Shown here piece by piece: positions 1-4,992 of a stretch of 5,708 bases of DNA. The DNA lies in assembly GCA_958407555.1 (NCBI GenBank), contig CATYJC010000109.1, positions 1 through 5,708 on the forward strand, in the 5' to 3' direction. The DNA comes from an uncultured Collinsella sp. Lineage in GTDB: Bacteria > Actinomycetota > Coriobacteriia > Coriobacteriales > Coriobacteriaceae. The notes beneath the pieces were generated by a model that was not told where the DNA came from, made no database searches, and saw only the letters and a list, made by a program, of their open reading frames with translations. Both the position numbers and the translations under genes were made by a program. Each line of letters opens with the position of its first letter. The stretch's first letter is position 1.

Positions 1-11
1 CAAACTTAACC

Positions 12-51
12 CCTGTGCCGCCCGGGCCGGGGACCCGCCCCTGCGCACAGG
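12..51 (+). terminator. GC-rich hairpin, possible terminator of the upstream gene
   Basis: Bases 12-18 (CCTGTGC) pair perfectly with 45-51 (GCACAGG). Inside this, 24-27 (GGGC) can pair with 37-40 (GCCC), and 29-30 with 35-36. The 3' arm is followed six bases later by a mixed pyrimidine stretch (TTCCTTTT, 58-65) rather than a clean T run, so this is a poor match to a classical intrinsic terminator. Position suggests the end of the preceding transcription unit. In many bacteria rpoC precedes rpsL, but no part of that gene can be recognised here. It could also be a structure in a longer read-through leader. Confidence 0.3.
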
Positions 52-120
52 AGGAGATTCCTTTTGTGTAGGCTTTGCGGAAATGTGCCAATTTTGGGAT
101 ACGCCCGGCGGCGTGGTCTG

Positions 121-149
121 TTGACGGCACAGCTAACGGCACGTATCCT
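121..149 (+). promoter_or_regulatory. Sigma70-type promoter of the str operon
   Basis: TTGACG at 121-126 matches the -35 consensus at five of six bases. TATCCT at 144-149 matches the -10 consensus at four of six. The spacer is exactly 17 nt. Transcription would start near 156-157, giving an untranslated leader of about 86 nt before rpsL. This is the best promoter-like pair in the 242 bases ahead of the operon and suits a highly expressed ribosomal unit. No experimental start site is available, and a further promoter upstream of the window cannot be excluded. Confidence 0.65.
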
Positions 150-164
150 ATCGAACTGCGTGTT

Positions 165-189
165 TCGTAGGGGGATGCTGACCCCTCGA
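165..189 (+). promoter_or_regulatory. Small hairpin in the rpsL 5' leader
   Basis: Bases 165-167 (TCG) and 169-173 (AGGGG) pair with 182-189 (CCCCTCGA). T168 is bulged and the loop 174-181 has eight bases. It begins about ten bases after the predicted transcription start. A role in message stability or leader control is possible. No known regulator-binding motif is recognised, and a chance structure of this size is not rare at this GC content. Confidence 0.35.
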
Positions 190-230
190 TTCAAGCCGTT
201 GCACTTTACAGAAAGCTGGAATCATTCGAG

Positions 231-236
231 AAGGAG
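231..236 (+). promoter_or_regulatory. Ribosome binding site fixing the TTG start of rpsL
   Basis: AAGGAG lies six bases ahead of TTG at 243. No ATG or GTG at this position could encode the conserved S12 N-terminus (PTINQLVR), so the site supports TTG as the true start. Confidence 0.85.
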
Positions 237-242
237 TACGCT

Positions 243-620
243 TTGCCTACTATTAACCAGCTGGTTCGCCAGGGCCGTCGTTCCGTGCCCAAGAAGTCCA
301 AGAACGCTGCTCTGCAGCACAACTCCCAGAAGCGCGGCGTGTGCACCCGCGTCTTCACCACGAGCCCCAAGAAGCCGAACTCGGCTCTTCGTAAGGTTGC
401 CCGTGTTCGCCTCGTCAACGGCATCGAAGTTACTGCTTACATCCCGGGTGAGGGCCACAACCTGCAGGAGCACTCCATCGTGCTCGTCCGCGGCGGTCGT
501 GTCCGTGACCTCCCTGGTGTCCGTTATCACGTCATCCGTGGCGCCTACGACGCTGCTCCGGTCCAGAACCGTCTGCAGGCCCGTTCCAAGTACGGTGCTA
601 AGCGCCCCAAGGCCAAATAA
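243..620 (+). CDS. rpsL: 30S ribosomal protein S12
   Basis: S12 sits at the decoding centre of the small ribosomal subunit, where it monitors codon-anticodon pairing and forms part of the streptomycin pocket. The 125 residues match the usual family length. They open with PTINQLVR and carry the conserved stretches RGVCTRV (31-37), PKKPNSALRK (42-51), EVTAYIPGEGHNLQEHS (62-78) and GGRVRDLPGVRYH (84-96), with a basic tail ending RSKYGAKRPKAK. The start is TTG, set by AAGGAG six bases upstream. It is the first gene of the operon, 73 nt before rpsG. Lys43, the main streptomycin-resistance position, is wild type. Position 88 is Arg instead of the usual Lys, read directly from CGT at 504-506 with an ungapped register. 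Identification is secure. Confidence 0.98.
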   Translation: MPTINQLVRQGRRSVPKKSKNAALQHNSQKRGVCTRVFTTSPKKPNSALRKVARVRLVNGIEVTAYIPGEGHNLQEHSIVLVRGGRVRDLPGVRYHVIRGAYDAAPVQNRLQARSKYGAKRPKAK

Positions 621-645
621 GCCAGATAACGTTTTGATACTTTCG

Positions 646-671
646 CCGTGTGCCGCCTAAGCGCCGCACGG
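646..671 (+). promoter_or_regulatory. Intercistronic hairpin, candidate S7 autoregulatory site
   Basis: In the 73-nt gap between rpsL and rpsG, 646-656 (CCGTGTGCCGC) pairs with 661-671 (GCGCCGCACGG). There are ten pairs, one of them G-U (651/666), one C-C mismatch (653/664) and a four-base loop CTAA (657-660). No T run follows, so it is not a terminator. It ends ten bases before the rpsG Shine-Dalgarno site. In E. coli, S7 represses its own synthesis by binding the rpsL-rpsG intercistronic RNA, so the position is suggestive. Binding here is inference. Confidence 0.5.
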
Positions 672-693
672 TAGACACTTAAGGAGATTTCAC

Positions 694-1167
694 ATGCCGC
701 GTCGTGCAGCAGCTAATCGTCGTGAGGTTCAGCCTGACGCCGTTTACAACAACCGTCTGGTGACTCAGCTCATCAACAAGGTCCTTCTTGACGGCAAGAA
801 GGCCACCGCTGAGCGCATCGTTTACACCGCTTTCGAGATCGTTGCCGAGAAGTCCGAGGGTGGCGACGCTCTCGCTACCTTCAAGAAGGCTATGGACAAC
901 GTCAAGCCCACGCTCGAGGTTAAGCCCAAGCGTGTCGGTGGCGCTACCTATCAGGTCCCGATGGAGGTCAACTCCCGTCGTTCCACCGCTCTGGGTATCC
1001 GCTGGATCGTCAACTTCTCCCGCGCTCGCAAGGAGAAGACCATGGCCGAGCGTCTCGCCAACGAGATCCTCGACGCTTCCAACGGCCTGGGCGCTTCCGT
1101 CAAGAAGCGTGAGGACGTCTTCAAGATGGCCGAGGCCAACCGCGCGTTCTCTCACTATCGTTGGTAA
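694..1167 (+). CDS. rpsG: 30S ribosomal protein S7
   Basis: S7 is a primary binder of the 16S rRNA 3' major domain. It nucleates assembly of the 30S head and lies next to the exit-site tRNA. The 157 residues match the usual bacterial length of about 156. Recognisable parts are the basic N-terminus MPRRAAANRR, the helix with LVTQLINKVLLDGKKATAE (22-40), the segment VGGATYQVPMEV, the block around IRWIVNFSRARKEKTMAERL, and the family ending FSHYRW. The start is ATG with AAGGAG at 681-686, seven bases upstream. It follows rpsL in the operon and precedes fusA by only 20 nt. S7 is the known translational repressor of this operon in enterobacteria, and a hairpin in the preceding gap is compatible with that. 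Nothing in the protein looks damaged. Confidence 0.98.
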   Translation: MPRRAAANRREVQPDAVYNNRLVTQLINKVLLDGKKATAERIVYTAFEIVAEKSEGGDALATFKKAMDNVKPTLEVKPKRVGGATYQVPMEVNSRRSTALGIRWIVNFSRARKEKTMAERLANEILDASNGLGASVKKREDVFKMAEANRAFSHYRW

Positions 1168-1187
1168 GTTTAAGGTAAGGAACTAAC

Positions 1188-3287
1188 ATGGCTAAGCCTA
1201 AGTACAAGCTTTCCGATACCCGTAACATCGGCATCATGGCCCACATCGATGCCGGTAAGACCACCACGACCGAGCGTATTCTTTACTACACCGGTAAGAC
1301 CCACAAGATCGGTGAGGTCCATGAGGGCGCTGCCACCATGGACTGGATGGTTCAGGAGCAGGAGCGCGGCGTAACCATTACCTCCGCTGCTACCACGTGC
1401 TTCTGGAACAAGGACGGTAAGGACTACCGCATCCAGATCATCGACACCCCGGGCCACGTTGACTTCACCGCCGAGGTCGAGCGCTGCCTGCGCGTCCTCG
1501 ATGGCGCTGTCGCCGTCTTCGACGCCGTTGCCGGCGTTCAGCCCCAGTCTGAGACCGTTTGGCGTCAGGCTTCCACCTTCAACGTCCCCCGCATCGCCTT
1601 CATCAACAAGTATGACCGCGTGGGCGCTGACTTCTTCAACGCTATCGAGACCATGAAGGATCGTCTCGACGCTAACGCCGTGGCCGCTCAGGTCCCGATG
1701 GGCGCCGAGGACAACTTCTGGGGCGTCATCGACCTCGTTACCATGACTGCATGGGACTTCAAGGCCGACGAGAAGGGCATGACCTACCCCGAGCCGATGG
1801 ACGAGATCCCGGCTGAGTTTGCCGACATCGCTGCCACCAAGCGCGAGGAGCTCCTCGACGCTGCTGCCAGCTTTGACGACGAACTCATGGAGAAGATCCT
1901 CATGGAGGAGGACTTCACCGTCGAGGAGCTCAAGGCTGCTCTGCGCAAGGGTGTTCTGGCCAACGAGCTCAACCTCGTCTTCGTGGGTTCCGCCTACAAG
2001 AACAAGGGCGTTCAGGAGCTGCTCGACGCTGTCGTTGACTACCTGCCCAGCCCGCTCGACGTCGAGGCCGTCACCGGTACCGATCCGGACACCGGCGAGG
2101 AGATCCAGCGTCATCCTTCCTTCGACGAGCCCTTCTCCGGCCTGGTCTTCAAGATCATGACCGACCCGTTCGTCGGTAAGCTCACCTATGTCCGCGTTTA
2201 CTCCGGCCGCGCCGAGTCCGGCTCCTACGTGGTCAACGCTTCCAACGGTCAGCGCGAGCGCCTCGGCCGCATCCTCGAGATGAACGCCGCCGAGCGTATC
2301 GACCGTGACGACGCTGCCGCCGGCGACATCGTCGCTTGCGTCGGCTTCAAGAACTCCACCACCGGTGACACCCTGTGCGAAGAGGGCAAGGAGATCGTCC
2401 TCGAGAAGATCGAGTTCGCTAAGCCCGTTATCGACGTTGCCATCGAGCCCAAGACCAAGGCAGAGCAGGACAAGATGTCCCTGGCTCTGACCAAGCTCGC
2501 CGAGGAGGACCCGACCTTCCAGGTGTCCACCAACCACGAGACCGGCCAGACCATCATCGCCGGCATGGGCGAGCTGCACCTCGAGATCATCGTCGACCGT
2601 CTGCTCCGCGAGTTCAAGGTTGACGCTAACGTTGGTAAGCCCCAGGTTGCCTACCGCGAGACCGCTGGTCACGACGTCGAGAAGGCTGAGGGCAAGTTCG
2701 TCCGTCAGTCCGGCGGTCGCGGTCAGTACGGCCACGCCGTCATCAAGCTCGAGAAGATGGAGGAGGGCTTCGGCTACGAGTTCGTCAACGCTATCGTCGG
2801 CGGCGTCGTGCCCAAGGAGTACATCCCGTCCATCGACAAGGGCATTCAGGAGGCCCTGAACACCGGTGTTATCGCCGGCTTCCCGGTCCTCGACGTTAAG
2901 GTCACCCTGTTCGACGGTTCTTACCACGAGGTCGACTCCTCCGAGGCCGCCTTCAAGATCGCCGGCTCCATGGCTATCAAGGACGCCCTCAAGAAGTCCG
3001 ATCCGCAGCTGCTCGAGCCGATCATGGCTGTCGAGGTCGAGACCCCCGAGCAGTACATGGGCGACGTTATGGGCAACCTCTCCGGTCGCCGCGGCAAGAT
3101 CGAGGGCATGGAGGATCGCAAGAACAGCAAGCTCATCCGTGCCAAGGTGCCGCTGGGCGAGATGTTCGGTTACGCTACCGACCTTCGCTCCCAGACCCAG
3201 GGCCGTGCATCCTACACGATGCAGTTCGACTCTTATGAGCCCGCGCCCAAGTCCATCGTGGACGAGGTCATGAGCAAGAACGCCTAA
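1188..3287 (+). CDS. fusA: Translation elongation factor G
   Basis: EF-G is the cytoplasmic GTPase that drives mRNA-tRNA translocation after peptide bond formation and, with ribosome recycling factor, splits ribosomes. Length is 699 residues against a usual 690-704. The GTPase domain shows the P-loop AHIDAGKT (18-25), switch I with RGVTITSAATT (60-70), DTPGH (86-90) and the guanine-specificity motif as NKYD (140-143). Domain II follows, then domain III (VAIEPKTKAEQDKMSLAL; EDPTFQVSTNHETGQT), domain IV with GGRGQYGHA and HEVDSSEAAFKIAGSMA, and domain V with VETPEQYMGDVMGNLSGRRG. ATG follows AAGGAA (1177-1182) at five bases. The third position of NKxD is Tyr where most bacterial EF-Gs have Met; the motif remains valid. 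No tuf gene follows. rpsJ begins 61 nt downstream. Codon choice is strongly biased to GAG, AAG, GAC and CTC, as in a highly expressed gene. Confidence 0.99.
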   Translation: MAKPKYKLSDTRNIGIMAHIDAGKTTTTERILYYTGKTHKIGEVHEGAATMDWMVQEQERGVTITSAATTCFWNKDGKDYRIQIIDTPGHVDFTAEVERCLRVLDGAVAVFDAVAGVQPQSETVWRQASTFNVPRIAFINKYDRVGADFFNAIETMKDRLDANAVAAQVPMGAEDNFWGVIDLVTMTAWDFKADEKGMTYPEPMDEIPAEFADIAATKREELLDAAASFDDELMEKILMEEDFTVEELKAALRKGVLANELNLVFVGSAYKNKGVQELLDAVVDYLPSPLDVEAVTGTDPDTGEEIQRHPSFDEPFSGLVFKIMTDPFVGKLTYVRVYSGRAESGSYVVNASNGQRERLGRILEMNAAERIDRDDAAAGDIVACVGFKNSTTGDTLCEEGKEIVLEKIEFAKPVIDVAIEPKTKAEQDKMSLALTKLAEEDPTFQVSTNHETGQTIIAGMGELHLEIIVDRLLREFKVDANVGKPQVAYRETAGHDVEKAEGKFVRQSGGRGQYGHAVIKLEKMEEGFGYEFVNAIVGGVVPKEYIPSIDKGIQEALNTGVIAGFPVLDVKVTLFDGSYHEVDSSEAAFKIAGSMAIKDALKKSDPQLLEPIMAVEVETPEQYMGDVMGNLSGRRGKIEGMEDRKNSKLIRAKVPLGEMFGYATDLRSQTQGRASYTMQFDSYEPAPKSIVDEVMSKNA

Positions 3288-3312
3288 GTTCGAGCTCCCT
3301 GTTACGTAATCC

Positions 3313-3331
3313 TGCGAGAACACTTCTCGCA
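3313..3331 (+). promoter_or_regulatory. Perfect hairpin between fusA and rpsJ
   Basis: TGCGAGAA (3313-3320) and TTCTCGCA (3324-3331) form a perfect 8-bp stem with a three-base loop CAC. CTCTTT follows, then the rpsJ Shine-Dalgarno site at 3338. The short, impure T stretch argues against an efficient terminator. A partial attenuator, an RNA-processing site or a brake on rpsJ initiation are all possible. Confidence 0.45.
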
Positions 3332-3337
3332 CTCTTT

Positions 3338-3342
3338 GGAGG
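3338..3342 (+). promoter_or_regulatory. Ribosome binding site fixing the TTG start of rpsJ
   Basis: GGAGG lies six bases ahead of TTG at 3349. The protein read from that TTG begins with the S10-type N-terminus ATQKIRIRLKGYD, so spacing and homology agree on TTG. Confidence 0.85.
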
Positions 3343-3348
3343 TTTAAG

Positions 3349-3657
3349 TTGGCTACCCAGAAGATCCGCATTCGCCTCAAGGGCTATGATCACGAGGTCG
3401 TCGATCAGTCCGCGAAGCTCATCGTTGAGACCGCTCAGAAGACCGGCGCTCGCGTTTCCGGTCCTGTCCCCCTGCCCACCGAGCGCAACCTGTACACGGT
3501 TATCCGCTCGCCGCACGTGAACAAGGACTCCCGTGAGCAGTTCGAGATGCGCACCCACAAGCGCCTCATCGACATCCTTGACCCCACCTCGGGCACCGTT
3601 GATTCGCTCATGCGTCTCGACCTCCCCGCTGGCGTCGACATCGACATCAAGCTCTAA
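3349..3657 (+). CDS. rpsJ: 30S ribosomal protein S10
   Basis: S10 is a small-subunit head protein. In many bacteria it also joins transcription antitermination complexes as NusE, bound to NusB. The 102 residues are the standard length and carry the N-terminal strand QKIRIRLKGYDHEVVD, the loop GPVPLPTERNLYTVIRSPHV and the signature NKDSREQFEMRTHKRLIDI, ending in a strand with DIDIKL. It starts at TTG after GGAGG. It lies last in the str unit, 61 nt after fusA, and is followed 26 bases later by the start of a strong terminator stem. Usually rpsJ heads the S10 operon (rplC, rplD, rplW, rplB and so on). Here the next gene is a metal exporter, so rpsJ is separated from that set. It shares the codon bias of fusA. 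Confidence 0.98.
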   Translation: MATQKIRIRLKGYDHEVVDQSAKLIVETAQKTGARVSGPVPLPTERNLYTVIRSPHVNKDSREQFEMRTHKRLIDILDPTSGTVDSLMRLDLPAGVDIDIKL

Positions 3658-3683
3658 GCTTTTTGTTCGATAGTGCGATTTGC

Positions 3684-3717
3684 AAGGCCGCAGCCCTAAG
3701 GGTTGCGGCCTTTTTTT
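3684..3717 (+). terminator. Intrinsic terminator of the str operon
   Basis: GGCCGCAGCCC (3686-3696) pairs with GGGTTGCGGCC (3700-3710) across a TAA loop. This gives 11 pairs, including one G-T, which AA (3684-3685) and TT extend to 13. Seven T residues (3711-3717) follow directly. This is a textbook rho-independent terminator that closes the rpsL-rpsG-fusA-rpsJ transcript. Confidence 0.95.
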
Positions 3718-3744
3718 GTGCCGATGGGGTAAAGGGTCTACACT
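3716..3744 (+). promoter_or_regulatory. Possible promoter for the metal exporter unit
   Basis: TACACT at 3739-3744 matches the -10 consensus at four of six bases. It stands 17 nt after TTGTGC (3716-3721), which matches the -35 at three of six and overlaps the end of the terminator. A promoter is needed somewhere in this 81-nt gap because the terminator precedes it, and this is the best pair I see. TACAC (3739-3743) and GTGTA (3766-3770) form a loose inverted repeat around the predicted start, which could be an operator but is short enough to be chance. Confidence 0.35.
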
Positions 3745-3798
3745 ACTGAACTATTCGACAAACGGGTGTAAGAGTAAAACTGTTGGGGGCAGATATAG

Positions 3799-4953
3799 AT
3801 GGTCGAGTGGATCGTTCGTCGTGCGCAGGGCGACCGCGCGCGCGTGGGAACGTTGGCAGGCGTGGTGTGTATTCTCGCCAATGTGGCACTATGCGCTGCG
3901 AAGGGTGCAATTGGCCTGTTGTCGGGATCGGTTTCGATCGTGGCGGATGCCATGAACAACCTGTCCGATGCCAGCTCGAATATCGTGAGCGTGCTGGGCT
4001 TTAAGCTGGCGAGCAAGCCGGCCGACCCCGAGCATCCTTACGGACATGGTCGCTACGAGTATCTTTCTGGCCTGGTCGTGGCGGCGCTCGTGCTGCTGAT
4101 TGGCCTTGAGCTTATCAAGTCCTCGTTTGAGCGCATCATCCACCCCGAACCTGTCGAGTTCTCGCTTGCCCTGGTGGCAGTTCTGGCGCTTTCGATGGTT
4201 GTAAAGCTGTGGATGGCGGCCCTCAACCAAAAGCTCGGTGATCGCATTGAGTCCGATACGCTGCATGCGACGGCCCAGGATTCCAAGAACGATGTTCTTG
4301 CCACGGGTGCTGTGCTGGCGTGCGCGATTGTTTCTCAGGTGACGGGCATCAACCTTGATGCTTGGGTCGGCCTTGCCGTTGGCGCCTATATTGGCTGGAG
4401 CGGCTTTGAGCTTATCCAAGATACGGTGAGCCCGCTTTTGGGTCAGGCACCCGATCCCAAGTTGGTCAAGCACATCCGAGACAAGATCATGAGCTACCCC
4501 GGCGTTTTGGGCGTTCATGACCTAATGGTTCACGATTACGGTCCGGGCAGGAAGTTTGCAAGTGCGCACGCTGAGATGGCGGCCGAGGCCAGCCCACTGG
4601 AAAGCCATGACACGCTCGATAACATCGAGCAGTCGTTTAGGGACGAGGACGGCATGATCGTTACGCTCCATTACGATCCCATCGTGACCGACGATCCAAA
4701 GGCGGCGAGCATGCGGCTGCGCATCAATGCTATGGCTCAAGAGATCGATAGCCGCCTTTCGATTCACGATCTGCGTTGCGTGCCGGGTCCCACGCACACC
4801 AATGTGATCTTTGACTGCGTGCGGCCCTCGGATTTGGACATGGGAGCCGATGAGCTCAAACACGCGTTAGCCCAGAGGGTCGAATCGGAATACCCCAAGT
4901 CGATTGCCAAGATTACGATCGACGAGGACTATGTCGGCCATACCCACGAGTAG
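3799..4953 (+). CDS. CDF metal exporter, predicted manganese type (MntE-like)
   Basis: CDF transporters export divalent metals from the cytoplasm, usually in exchange for protons. Six membrane segments are visible at about 16-36, 45-68, 88-108, 121-142, 164-182 and 187-206. Aligned by eye with YiiP, the transport site A is Asn53, Asp57 (segment 2), Asp161 and Asp165 (segment 5). Site B is Asp76, His79 and His83 in the stretch ending HPYGHG. The cytoplasmic site has His240, His257, His270, His291 and Asp293. An ND-DD site A, with a C-terminal tail beyond the usual length of about 300 residues, is the pattern reported for pneumococcal MntE, whereas zinc exporters have HD-HD. The tail (about 305-384) looks like a second, degenerate ferredoxin-like domain. 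ATG follows a G-rich weak ribosome site (GGGGG, 3785-3789). The CDF family is certain; manganese is inference. Confidence 0.93.
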   Translation: MVEWIVRRAQGDRARVGTLAGVVCILANVALCAAKGAIGLLSGSVSIVADAMNNLSDASSNIVSVLGFKLASKPADPEHPYGHGRYEYLSGLVVAALVLLIGLELIKSSFERIIHPEPVEFSLALVAVLALSMVVKLWMAALNQKLGDRIESDTLHATAQDSKNDVLATGAVLACAIVSQVTGINLDAWVGLAVGAYIGWSGFELIQDTVSPLLGQAPDPKLVKHIRDKIMSYPGVLGVHDLMVHDYGPGRKFASAHAEMAAEASPLESHDTLDNIEQSFRDEDGMIVTLHYDPIVTDDPKAASMRLRINAMAQEIDSRLSIHDLRCVPGPTHTNVIFDCVRPSDLDMGADELKHALAQRVESEYPKSIAKITIDEDYVGHTHE

Positions 4954-4992
4954 GGCTGTGCCGGCAAAGCAAGTTATACAGAAGGGGAGAAT

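Noticed and set aside
76..90. Minus-strand match to a sigma54-like element (TGGCAC, five bases, CGCA)
   Set aside because: The -12 half is imperfect, it faces away from the operon, and sigma54 is generally absent from actinomycetotes.
64..660. A 198-codon plus-strand frame starting at TTG 64 behind AGGAGG and running through rpsL in another frame
   Set aside because: The predicted promoter lies inside it, most of its length is the off-frame reading of rpsL, and its product is Ser/Arg/Thr-rich without a recognisable domain.
1170..3380. A 736-residue open frame on the minus strand covering all of fusA
   Set aside because: It mirrors the strong codon bias of fusA (GAC, GTC, GAG and CTC read backwards as open codons), is composed mainly of Leu, Val, Asp and Gly, resembles no family I know, and has no credible ribosome site. 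It is a shadow of fusA.
3718..3798. Possible manganese riboswitch (yybP-ykoY type) ahead of the predicted manganese exporter
   Set aside because: The gap after the terminator is only about 81 nt and shows neither the expected paired arms nor the conserved loop motifs, so the sequence does not support a riboswitch.
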